10,896 nucleotides of DNA from Gammaproteobacteria bacterium (GCA_030830595.1 JAURMS010000092.1:1-10896); one strand, 5' to 3'; shown: positions 1-5,483, counted from the stretch's first letter. The notes: generated by a model from the letters alone, not told the origin. Numbers and translations are program-made.

Positions 1-115
1 ATCCCTTCCCCGTGCCTCGTTGCTGCAATTCAGTCATGTGGCCTCCTGCGTGGTTGATCGAGCTCTGTTACGGAGCCAGCTTTGTGAAACATTAAAAGTG
101 TACCCCTAACTACAG

Positions 116-160
116 CCAACGGCGACAAAAGTTGGATGACGTCCGCCGGTTGCCGTCATC
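116..160. other. Two adjacent inverted repeats in a non-coding stretch
   Basis: Two inverted repeats lie back to back: CCAAC (116-120) with GTTGG (131-135), and GATGACG (135-141) with CGTCATC (154-160), with loops of 10 and 12 bases. They share one base at 135. No convincing promoter or T-run flanks them, so this is only a possible structured RNA or a protein-binding region. The rest of 1-173 shows no gene I can support. Confidence 0.2.
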
Positions 161-173
161 ATGTCTAGCGCCG

Positions 174-210
174 TAACCTTCACCGCACCGCCACCGCCAG
201 CACCAGCGCA
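174..210 (+). repeat. Spacer repeat copy R1
   Basis: This is the first of four related copies. It begins with TAA, and eight bases later (182-210) holds a 29-base core that differs from copy R2 (857-885) at a single base. It lacks the downstream CTCTGCTA segment and the ribosome-binding site seen in R2 and R3, so the copy is truncated on its right. It lies just downstream of the terminator of the minus-strand gene at 297-677. Confidence 0.75.
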
Positions 211-226
211 GCCATGAAATGAAAAA

Positions 227-256
227 CGCCCCCCGAGTCTCAGGACACGGGGGGCG
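227..256 (-). terminator. Rho-independent terminator of the 297-677 gene
   Basis: A long GC-rich hairpin pairs 227-239 with 244-256. It has a four-base loop and one internal mismatch, and is dominated by six C against six G. Read on the minus strand it is followed directly by TTTTTC (226-221). It starts about 40 bases beyond the stop codon of the minus-strand gene. On the plus strand only ATTT follows, so termination there would be weak. Confidence 0.85.
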
Positions 257-296
257 ATTTGAGGGAGAGAACGGCTGTTCTCTACCACATCAGCAT

Positions 297-677
297 TTAC
301 AGTATTTCAACCCCACAGGTTGCGCCGATCCTCGGGCAGGCACCACCCGGATCGCCGCCGTTGCACGTCGGCATACCTGGTATCTGCCCATAGAAAGTTT
401 GACCGTCCTCTATGTCTTCACTGGTTTGCTGGAAATTCTTCGTAATTGTTCCGCCGAGTCCATCTGGCGCATCGCAGCTTTCAGTACGCGGATGTTTGTG
501 ATTAACGTGACCTTTGGAGTTGCTGTTGATATAAAGCAAGACGTATTCCATGCCGGTGCAATCGTGGTTTAACCCGCAGTGCAATACATACGCCTTCGGT
601 GGCGGTCCCGCCAGCGAGGCTGTGGACAGGCCACCCAAGGCAAGCAGGGCTATACCAAGCGCAGTCAATTTCTTCAT
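297..677 (-). CDS. Small secreted six-cysteine protein, unknown function
   Basis: This 126-residue protein starts at ATG 677-675, with an AAAGGA ribosome-binding site seven bases upstream. Residues 1-23 form a classic signal peptide: two lysines, a hydrophobic core rich in Leu, Ala and Gly, and a Ser-Leu-Ala cleavage site. The mature part is about 103 residues with six cysteines (34, 40, 68, 105, 114, 121), an even number that would allow three disulfides in the periplasm or outside the cell. The first two form a CX5C pair. A His/Lys-rich patch lies at about 56-62. No transmembrane segment or known catalytic motif is visible, and I do not recognise the family. A strong terminator lies directly downstream, so the gene is probably transcribed alone. 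It sits between repeat copies R1 and R2, in opposite orientation to the other genes of that region. Confidence 0.8.
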   Translation of the reverse strand: MKKLTALGIALLALGGLSTASLAGPPPKAYVLHCGLNHDCTGMEYVLLYINSNSKGHVNHKHPRTESCDAPDGLGGTITKNFQQTSEDIEDGQTFYGQIPGMPTCNGGDPGGACPRIGATCGVEIL

Positions 678-739
678 CTGTCGGTCCTTTTTTTGGTGTT
701 GGTGTCCGGGACCGTCCTAGCCGGTTGCCGGAAACATTT

Positions 740-758
740 TTGTGACCTTTTGTCACAA
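740..758. promoter_or_regulatory. Operator-like inverted repeat
   Basis: TTGTGAC (740-746) and GTCACAA (752-758) form a perfect 7-base inverted repeat around CTTTT. It lies about 62 bases upstream of the start of the minus-strand secreted protein, a suitable place for a regulator of that gene. The arms resemble a CRP half-site, but the spacer between TGTGA and TCACA is seven bases, not the usual six. No clear -35/-10 pair was found beside it. Confidence 0.35.
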
Positions 759-848
759 CAGCAGCCTTACTGACTTCGGTCACTCAGTGCAGGCTATTTC
801 ACATAACGCTAGAAACATTATCTCGGGCGGATGCACTATGCTTAGGAC

Positions 849-925
849 TAACGCCTACCGCACCGCCACGGCCAGCACCAGCGCACCTCTGCTACCCTTC
901 GCCCATCGCCTCGAAGGAGTGAGCC
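849..925 (+). repeat. Spacer repeat copy R2, with ribosome-binding site
   Basis: This copy starts with TAA (849-851), has the 29-base core at 857-885, then the CTCTGCTA segment, CCCATCGCC, and a Shine-Dalgarno-like AAGGAGTGA. The same order occurs in R3 (1484-1555), where the ribosome-binding site serves the MORN gene. R2 therefore appears to be a gene leader whose original gene is gone. Confidence 0.8.
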
Positions 926-928
926 GGG

Positions 929-1045
929 ATGGGGGCGTTCGAGTCACTGGACCGACATCGCCCTGGCTGGATGCCACGAACTTTTAACCACGGTCGGTGT
1001 ACTTCGCAGGTACAGTCGAGCAAAGGGTCACTCAACTTCACTTGA
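929..1045 (+). CDS. Doubtful 38-codon reading frame behind the R2 ribosome-binding site
   Basis: ATG at 929 follows AAGGAG (914-919) at nine bases and opens a frame of 38 codons ending in TGA at 1043. The peptide is rich in Arg, Ser and Gly, with one cysteine, and has no signal peptide or recognisable motif. The ribosome-binding site belongs to the repeated leader, so it does not by itself show that this frame is used. It may be a chance frame left after a deletion. Confidence 0.15.
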   Translation: MGAFESLDRHRPGWMPRTFNHGRCTSQVQSSKGSLNFT

Positions 1046-1062
1046 CACGAAGGGGAAGCCGA

Positions 1063-1371
1063 ATGAGCGAAGCAAGCAAGGCGTTAGGCGGCAAGGGTGT
1101 GTGGGCCCTTGTTGCGGTGGTGGTGATCGCGGGAGCGGTCTGGATCGGTAGTCGTTCTGACCGCGCCGGGGAAGACGCCGCCGGCACCCTCATGCCTGCC
1201 CAGCGAGCGGTGACGGAGACCGTGCAGCCGACCGATGCGACGGAAGCGGGCGAGACCGGCCCGAGTGCCGAAGAGCTGGCGGAGCCGGCTCCCGGCGATG
1301 TGGATGCCGATCGTGCCAAGGCCAATAAGGCCGGTGAGGCTGCGAACAGCGGGAATCTTGTAGAGCCGTGA
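1063..1371 (+). CDS. Small single-pass membrane protein with acidic tail
   Basis: I chose ATG 1063 (102 residues) because AAGGGGAAG lies directly upstream at 1050-1058. The frame could extend back to GTG 997, but that part reads unlike a protein start. Residues 1-12 are a short polar segment, and about 13-31 a hydrophobic helix of Val, Ala, Ile, Gly and Trp. The remaining 70 residues are Ala/Glu/Asp/Thr/Pro-rich, low in complexity and probably disordered. The likely topology is a short cytoplasmic N-terminus, one membrane anchor and an acidic periplasmic tail, though an uncleaved signal peptide is possible. There are no cysteines and no catalytic motif, and I do not recognise the family. It occupies the space between repeat copies R2 and R3 and ends about 60 bases before the MORN remnant. 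Confidence 0.6.
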   Translation: MSEASKALGGKGVWALVAVVVIAGAVWIGSRSDRAGEDAAGTLMPAQRAVTETVQPTDATEAGETGPSAEELAEPAPGDVDADRAKANKAGEAANSGNLVEP

Positions 1372-1412
1372 AGTTCTACTTTAACGCCGGTCGACTAGCC
1401 TAAGAAAAAGTT

Positions 1413-1434
1413 CTGCCTCCTACGGAGGAGGCAG
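1413..1434 (-). terminator. Perfect 8-bp hairpin at the MORN remnant junction
   Basis: CTGCCTCC (1413-1420) pairs fully with GGAGGCAG (1427-1434) around a six-base loop. On the minus strand the stem is followed by AACTTTTTC, like an intrinsic terminator, yet no minus-strand gene reads into it here. On the plus strand there is no T-run, so it is a poor terminator for the 1063-1371 gene. It overlaps the exact point (1430) where similarity to the MORN gene begins. Confidence 0.4.
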
Positions 1435-1486
1435 CATCGACTACCAAGGCGAGTGGTGCAACGGCGAGAAAGGCCCCTGCCAGTAA
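1430..1486 (+). pseudogene. 3' remnant of a second MORN-repeat gene
   Basis: These 57 bases match the end of the intact MORN gene (2070-2126) at 53 positions, without gaps, and include the TAA stop. Translated in the same frame they give the last MORN half-repeat, with conserved YQGEW and the final GPCQ. Two of the four differences change residues (Asp to Gly, Gln to Lys). Upstream the similarity stops abruptly at 1430, and the frame meets a TAA at 1382-1384 without a usable start. This is the tail of a duplicated gene whose body was deleted or replaced. It is followed by spacer copy R3, as the intact gene is followed by R4. Confidence 0.8.
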
Positions 1487-1555
1487 TGCCTACCGCACCG
1501 CCAGCACCAGCGCACCTCTGCTAACCTAACCCCCATCGCCACAAAGGAGTGATGC
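1484..1555 (+). repeat. Spacer repeat copy R3, leader of the MORN gene
   Basis: This copy starts with the TAA of the MORN remnant. It has the shared core with a six-base deletion (1492-1514), then the CTCTGCTA segment, CCCCATCGCC and the ribosome-binding site AAAGGAG (1543-1549) used by the MORN gene at 1557. It matches R2 (849-925) over nearly its full length. Confidence 0.85.
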
Positions 1556-1556
1556 C

Positions 1557-2126
1557 TTGCGTCGACTGATTCTGCTGCCGTTGGTTGCTGTCGCAATCTT
1601 GGCCAACTGGGCTGCTGTGTCCGCAACAATTAATCTCCCAGGCGGCAAATACGTCGGCGAGGTAAAGGACGGCGAGCCAAACGGCCAAGGCTCCTTCTTC
1701 GAAGACTTCTACGACGACAAGATCTCGTACCAAGGCGAGTGGAAGGACGGTAAGCGCCACGGCCAAGGCACCAGTTACAACCCAGACGGCAGCATCTATT
1801 ACCAAGGCGGGTTCAAGGACGGCAAGCAGCACGGCCAAGGCACCTACAACCGGGCAGACGGCCGCAAATACGTTGGCGAGTGGGAGGACGGTAAGTGGCA
1901 CGGCCAAGGCACCCTTTACCGCCCAGACGGCAGCATCGCGTACCAAGGCGAGTGGAAGGACGACAAGAAGCACGGCCAAGGCACCTGTACCTTTCCAGAC
2001 GGCAACAAATACGTCGGCGAGCACAAAGACGGCAAGCAACACGGCCAAGGCACCTTGTACCGCAAAGACGGCAGCATCGATTACCAAGGCGAGTGGTGCA
2101 ACGACGAACAAGGCCCCTGCCAGTAA
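1557..2126 (+). CDS. Secreted MORN-repeat protein
   Basis: This 189-residue protein starts at TTG 1557, seven bases after AAAGGAG. The nearby ATG at 1551 is in another frame and stops after five codons. Residues 1-23 form a signal peptide (Arg-Arg, a hydrophobic core, Val-Ser-Ala cleavage site), so it is exported. The rest is seven MORN units starting at Tyr 32, 58, 82, 105, 129, 152 and 176, with the pattern Y-x-G-E-x-K-D-G-K-x-H-G-Q-G-T. The last unit is a half ending in Cys 181 and Cys 188. Units alternate between 24 and 23 residues (the first is 26), pointing to growth by a two-unit block of about 47. MORN repeats form extended beta-hairpin stacks used for scaffolding or for binding membranes or proteins. 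No enzymatic domain is present, so the role is unknown. The gene lies between R3 and R4, with a remnant of a sister gene upstream. Confidence 0.88.
   Translation: MRRLILLPLVAVAILANWAAVSATINLPGGKYVGEVKDGEPNGQGSFFEDFYDDKISYQGEWKDGKRHGQGTSYNPDGSIYYQGGFKDGKQHGQGTYNRADGRKYVGEWEDGKWHGQGTLYRPDGSIAYQGEWKDDKKHGQGTCTFPDGNKYVGEHKDGKQHGQGTLYRKDGSIDYQGEWCNDEQGPCQ
1650..2115 (+). repeat. Tandem DNA repeat encoding the MORN units
   Basis: Units of 69-78 bases repeat inside the MORN gene. The block CACGGCCAAGGCAC is nearly unchanged at each turn, and the alternating arms read TACCAAGGCGAGTGG or TACGTCGGCGAG. The DNA identity exceeds what protein conservation requires, so the array could expand or contract by slippage or unequal exchange. 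Confidence 0.8.
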
Positions 2127-2170
2127 CGCCTAACGCACCATCACCCCCAGCACCGGCGCACCCAGCGCCA
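2124..2170 (+). repeat. Spacer repeat copy R4
   Basis: This copy starts with the TAA of the MORN gene. The core at 2132-2160 differs from R1 at about five of 29 bases. A short GGCGC/GCGCC hairpin (2155-2169) is present only here. It has no CTCTGCTA segment or ribosome-binding site, so it is the last and most diverged copy. Confidence 0.7.
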
Positions 2171-2263
2171 GCCAGCCAGCGCGGAAATGAGCATCGACGC
2201 TGGCCGGGACCACCATGGCCAGTAGCTGGGAAGGAGGCAAACCCAACTAGGGATGCTGGCCGA

Positions 2264-2389
2264 TTACGACTCGGACAGCTTCAACACGCGCAGGGCGTTG
2301 TTGTTTAGCACCTTGCCGCCGACTCGCTGCCGGAGGTTCCGGTCAAGCAGATTGACCCGAAGCTGTAACGGGGATCTTGATCGTCCCTC
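2264..2389 (-). pseudogene. Possible 3' remnant of an amidohydrolase-like gene
   Basis: Directly after the TGA of the permease the same minus-strand frame stays open for 41 codons, to TAA at 2266-2264. The end reads as a Leu/Arg/Lys-rich amphipathic helix with GGKVLNNNALRVLKL. This resembles the C-terminal helix of amidohydrolases, which often ends in a Lys-x-Leu-x-x-Asn-Ala-x-Arg-x-Leu pattern. No start codon with a ribosome-binding site precedes it. It could be the tail of a gene lost by deletion next to the permease, or chance. The family assignment is from memory of the pattern only. Confidence 0.3.
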
Positions 2390-3856
2390 TCACGTCGAGG
2401 CGAGCCTGCTCCGGGCACGACCATAGCCAAAGTAAACGGCAAAACCGATCAACAACCATGCCAGCAGGCGGGCCCAGGTTTCCCAGGGCAGTCCCAGCAT
2501 CAGGTAAATGCTGACCCCGGCACCAGCCAGCGGTACATAGGGCACCCAGGGTGTGGAAAATGCGCGCTCGCGATCCGGTTCCGTCCGCCGCAGGACCAGC
2601 ACCCCCAGGCACACGACCGTGAAGGCCATGAGCGTCCCAATGGAGACCATTTCCGCGAGGATGCCGATTGGCAGCAGCCCGGCCATCAGAGCCATCCCAC
2701 ACCCCACCAGCAGCGTCGCCGGAAGAGGCGTTCCGAAGGTTGGGTGGATCCGCGACAGCGAGGCAGGCAGCAAGCCGTCACGGGAGATGGTGAAGAGAAT
2801 CCGCGACTGAGCCATGATGGTCAGCAGGATGCCCGAGGTCAGTCCAAACAGGGCACCGAGCTTGACGGGCAGTCGCAACCAGGCAAGTTCCTCTCCGGCC
2901 GCATCGAGGGCCACAGCCATCGGCTCGGCTACGCCGAGCTCCCGATAGCTCACCAGACCGGTCATGACCAGGCACACGGCGATGTAGATCAGTGTGCAAA
3001 TCACCAGGGAACCGAGGATTCCGATGGGCAAGTCACGCTTGGGATTCTTGACTTCCTGGGCCGAGGCACCCAACGCATCAAAACCGATGTAGGCGAAGAA
3101 CACGACCGCCCCGCCGGTAATGATGCCTGACCAGCCGAACTCACCATGTTTTCCCGTGTTTTCTGGCACGAACGGGACCCAGTTGCTCGGGTCCAGGTAC
3201 AACCAACCGAACACGACGAACAGCGCGATGACCAGCAGCTTGGCTGAAACGACTGTCGCGTTGAAACGAGCAGACTCCTTGACGCCGCGGGCCAACAAGA
3301 GGGTGAGCGCGAGAACGATCACGACAGCTGGCAGGTTGATGACTCCCGGGCTTTCCTCCAGGGGCCCTGCCGTCAGCGCGTGGGGTAAGGGGGAGCCAAG
3401 GTCTGCGAGCAGACTATTGAGGTATCCGGCCCAGCCCACCGCAATCGTGGCGCCTCCGAGCAGGTATTCGAGCATCAGGTCCCAGCCGATGATCCATGCG
3501 ATCACCTCGCCCATCGTCGCGTAGGTATACGAGTAGGTGCTGCCGCTGACAGGCAACAGGGCCGCCAACTCCGAATAACAAAGGCCAGCCAGCGCTGCCG
3601 CCCCACCCGCGAGAACAAAAGAAATCACGACAGCGGGGCCGGCGTGATAAGCGGCCGCTTGCCCGGTAATGACGAATATGCCCGCACCGACGATGATGCC
3701 GACACCCAGCGCAATGAGCGCGGTTGCCGTCAGGTGGCGGCGAAGGGTCGAGTGCTCAGCAGATTCCAGGACCTGAGTGACGGTCTTCCGGCGGTCGAAC
3801 AGATTGTTTATTTTGCTTCCCCCTACGAAAGAACGGCGATGGCTTCGCGTAATCAC
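2390..3856 (-). CDS. APC-family amino acid permease, cationic amino acid transporter type
   Basis: This protein of up to 488 residues has about twelve hydrophobic helices across the inner membrane. The first helix (about 43-64) carries the unwound GAGIFV motif (57-62) of the amino acid-polyamine-organocation superfamily. The preceding TVTQVLESAEHSTLRRHL and the helix 6 region FFAYIGFDALGASAQEVKNP are typical of the bacterial CAT/YfnA-like group. Such proteins take up amino acids by symport or exchange; the substrate cannot be read from sequence. The start is uncertain. GTG 3856 has no ribosome-binding site, while GGGGGA (about 3817-3823) lies just before an ATA (3811) and a CTG (3802), neither a normal start. 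Family members usually begin 15-20 residues later than this GTG, near the LFDRRK segment. The gene appears monocistronic; a possible gene tail follows in frame. Confidence 0.9.
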   Translation of the reverse strand: MITRSHRRSFVGGSKINNLFDRRKTVTQVLESAEHSTLRRHLTATALIALGVGIIVGAGIFVITGQAAAYHAGPAVVISFVLAGGAAALAGLCYSELAALLPVSGSTYSYTYATMGEVIAWIIGWDLMLEYLLGGATIAVGWAGYLNSLLADLGSPLPHALTAGPLEESPGVINLPAVVIVLALTLLLARGVKESARFNATVVSAKLLVIALFVVFGWLYLDPSNWVPFVPENTGKHGEFGWSGIITGGAVVFFAYIGFDALGASAQEVKNPKRDLPIGILGSLVICTLIYIAVCLVMTGLVSYRELGVAEPMAVALDAAGEELAWLRLPVKLGALFGLTSGILLTIMAQSRILFTISRDGLLPASLSRIHPTFGTPLPATLLVGCGMALMAGLLPIGILAEMVSIGTLMAFTVVCLGVLVLRRTEPDRERAFSTPWVPYVPLAGAGVSIYLMLGLPWETWARLLAWLLIGFAVYFGYGRARSRLAST

Positions 3857-3904
3857 TCGGGCGCCAGGTGACTGCAGAGCCTCTTAAAGCCTGTTTACCG
3901 GACG

Positions 3905-3934
3905 ATAATACATCCCTCAGGCCTGCTTAAGTAA
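3905..3934 (-). promoter_or_regulatory. Candidate promoter of the permease
   Basis: On the minus strand TTACTT (3934-3929) and TATTAT (3910-3905) are separated by 18 bases. Transcription would begin near 3897, about 40 bases before GTG 3856. The -10 match is good and the -35 is moderate. Confidence 0.4.
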
Positions 3935-4360
3935 CAGGTTTCAGGGTCCTCTGTGCGAGCGTCATACAACCATCCACCAGGAGCAAGCCACGCGGTTAGG
4001 CTTCTCGCTGACGGGGCAGACGCAGCGAGGGCAGGATGATAGAGTCCTTCCACGAACGATCTGACAGTCATTTTGAAGGCATCGATCCATAAATGTAATC
4101 ACTGAAGCACAAACGGACCACTCGGCAACCTGGATCTGAACGAGTGCGTAGGAAAGTGGTCAGGAAACGACTCAGAGGCCCCGAAATCTAATTTCAAGTA
4201 GCCCTAAAGCAGACCAATGGCAAATCCCGAGAAGTCTACAGCCGCCGCTACTGCAAGCTCGAGGACGTCAGAAGCCTGATTAAATACAGGGAGCTTATTG
4301 CCTCTACTATCGGAAGTTCGCATTTTTCCATAATAAATTTGCGAATCGTTGTTGTTAAAT

Positions 4361-4390
4361 TTGCGCAAAAAATTTCGATCACGCCATAAT
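4361..4390 (+). promoter_or_regulatory. Candidate promoter of the sulfotransferase
   Basis: TTGCGC (4361-4366) and CATAAT (4385-4390) are 18 bases apart, giving a start near 4397 and a leader of about 40 bases before ATG 4438. The surrounding DNA is A+T-rich and has other CATAAT copies (at about 4328 and 4415), so the choice of -10 is not certain. Confidence 0.4.
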
Positions 4391-4437
4391 GAATCAGGAT
4401 TTATCGGGGCGCTCCATAATTTCCCAGAATACGCATC

Positions 4438-5430
4438 ATGGATGAACGTGGCATTAATCTGTCCGCGCCAGTTTTTATTCTGGGCATGAATGGATCCGGG
4501 ACCACGATGCTTGCTGACAGCTTAGGCAGGCACCCGGAACTTTATATGATGCCCATTGAGTCAAAAGTTATTCCGTATTTTATACAACGCCAAGGTAGAT
4601 ACGGAGACCTTACCCATTACAGCAACAAGCGCAGGCTTGCGAGCGACTTTGGTCGAAGCAAGGCATATTGGCAAGCCAATGGTAAGAGGGATCTTTGTCT
4701 GCCAGATGCCTACCTGTCAAAGGACGGCTTTGCGAGTGTCGTTGACGGTGTTTATCGGTACTTGGCACAAAAGCAGGGCAAATCTCGGTGGGGTGACAAA
4801 TCGCCTATAAATACCATCCACATCAGCAAGATAGCCTCGCTTTTTCCAGATGCTCAATTTGTTCATATTATTCGTGACGGACGCGATTCAGCCCAATCAT
4901 TTCATCGGCGTTGGGGCTATGATCCTCTTCACACGATATCCAGATGGAAAAGCACCGTCTCAACCGGCCAACAGCAGGGCAGGGCGTTAGGTAGTGATCG
5001 TTACATCGAAATTACCTATGAGGCGTTAACGGGAAACCCCGAAGTTCACATGAGGGCCGTTTGTGATTTCCTCGGCTTGGTCTTCGATCCGTCTACGTTG
5101 GAATCCTCAATGAAATATATGGATCAATCCGTGTCGGAGGCCAGCGCTGGAAAAATTATTAAGAACTCGGAAAAATGGTCGACTTACTTCACTGTAAGGC
5201 AGGTCGAGAAGATGGAGGCGATAGCGGGCAAAACTCTCTCCAATTTCGGATACTCCGTTACCAGCCCGGGGGACGGCACACCAGGCGCGGTTCTGAGGAT
5301 TTATTGGATACTTAAGGATGGTATGGCTTCCATCGCAAGCTTTTTCCGTAGTTACGGATTGAAAGCATTCCCGATGTTTCTTCGCTATGTCGGTGACGCT
5401 TCAAAGCAAATTCTTTCCGGCAAGCAGTAA
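4438..5430 (+). CDS. PAPS-dependent sulfotransferase family protein
   Basis: This 330-residue protein probably transfers a sulfuryl group from 3'-phosphoadenosine 5'-phosphosulfate to a carbohydrate, lipid or other acceptor. The N-terminal strand-loop-helix GMNGSGTTML (16-25) is the 5'-phosphosulfate-binding loop. FVHIIRDGRDSAQS (141-154), with Arg 146 and Ser 154, is the 3'-phosphate-binding segment. WGDKSP before it and the Glu of ITYEAL after it fit the sulfotransferase fold. There is no signal peptide, so it should act in the cytoplasm. A hydrophobic, amphipathic stretch at about 285-325 could touch the membrane. The ribosome-binding site before ATG 4438 is weak. Codons are visibly more A/T-ending than in purL or the FHA gene, and the gene has no partner genes here, suggesting horizontal transfer. 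The acceptor is unknown; cell-surface glycan or lipid modification is a guess from the family. Confidence 0.85.
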   Translation: MDERGINLSAPVFILGMNGSGTTMLADSLGRHPELYMMPIESKVIPYFIQRQGRYGDLTHYSNKRRLASDFGRSKAYWQANGKRDLCLPDAYLSKDGFASVVDGVYRYLAQKQGKSRWGDKSPINTIHISKIASLFPDAQFVHIIRDGRDSAQSFHRRWGYDPLHTISRWKSTVSTGQQQGRALGSDRYIEITYEALTGNPEVHMRAVCDFLGLVFDPSTLESSMKYMDQSVSEASAGKIIKNSEKWSTYFTVRQVEKMEAIAGKTLSNFGYSVTSPGDGTPGAVLRIYWILKDGMASIASFFRSYGLKAFPMFLRYVGDASKQILSGKQ

Positions 5431-5436
5431 TTCGAT

Positions 5437-5449
5437 GTCCCAGAGGGAC
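5437..5449. terminator. Weak hairpin between convergent genes
   Basis: GTCCC (5437-5441) pairs with GGGAC (5445-5449) over a three-base loop, seven bases after the sulfotransferase stop. No T-run follows on either strand, so it is at most a poor terminator in the 53-base gap between the convergent genes. Confidence 0.2.
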
Positions 5450-5483
5450 CATGTTCTGTATCTCTAATGTTGTGGCGCGTGGG

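Larger units (their letters stand above)
678..1062. other. Intergenic region between the secreted protein and the membrane protein
   Basis: This 385-base stretch holds an operator-like inverted repeat (740-758), spacer repeat copy R2 (849-925) with a ribosome-binding-site-like AAGGAG, and a weak 38-codon reading frame (929-1045). Two short inverted repeats, GTCC/GGAC and CCGG/CCGG, lie at about 704-731, in the leader of the minus-strand gene. I see no convincing larger gene and no RNA gene. Confidence 0.6.
3857..4437. other. Long intergenic region, A+T-rich toward its right end
   Basis: This region of about 580 bases separates the divergent permease and sulfotransferase genes. It holds a likely promoter for each, a 7-bp inverted repeat CTCGCTG/CAGCGAG (4004-4010 and 4023-4029), and two AAATTTGCG direct repeats (about 4336-4344 and 4357-4365). 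A 65-codon plus-strand frame (4192-4389) has no usable start and no family resemblance. I see no RNA gene or mobile element end. Composition shifts to A+T after about 4280, matching the sulfotransferase rather than the permease. Confidence 0.6.

Noticed and set aside
741..757. CRP binding site
   Set aside because: TGTGA and TCACA are both present, but the spacer is seven bases instead of six, so I kept only a general operator call.
1521..2111. Long minus-strand open frame of repeated hydrophobic segments opposite the MORN gene
   Set aside because: Its repeats are the mirror of the MORN DNA repeats. The plus strand has a signal peptide, a ribosome-binding site and a known repeat family, so this frame is a by-product of codon use.
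849..2170. Integron attC sites between the small genes
   Set aside because: R4 contains GCCTAAC, which fits the attC RYYYAAC core, and a GTTAGGC occurs at 1083-1089. But R1-R3 lack the core, no matching GTTRRRY lies at attC distance, and the repeats do not fold into the required long imperfect hairpin. The 1083 site is inside a coding region.
174..2170. CRISPR array
   Set aside because: Repeats lie over 600 bases apart with genes between them; there are no short regular spacers and no cas genes.
4192..4389. 65-codon plus-strand frame before the sulfotransferase
   Set aside because: No usable start codon with a ribosome-binding site, no family resemblance, and its end overlaps the likely promoter. 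Considered as a transposase remnant but no motif supports that.
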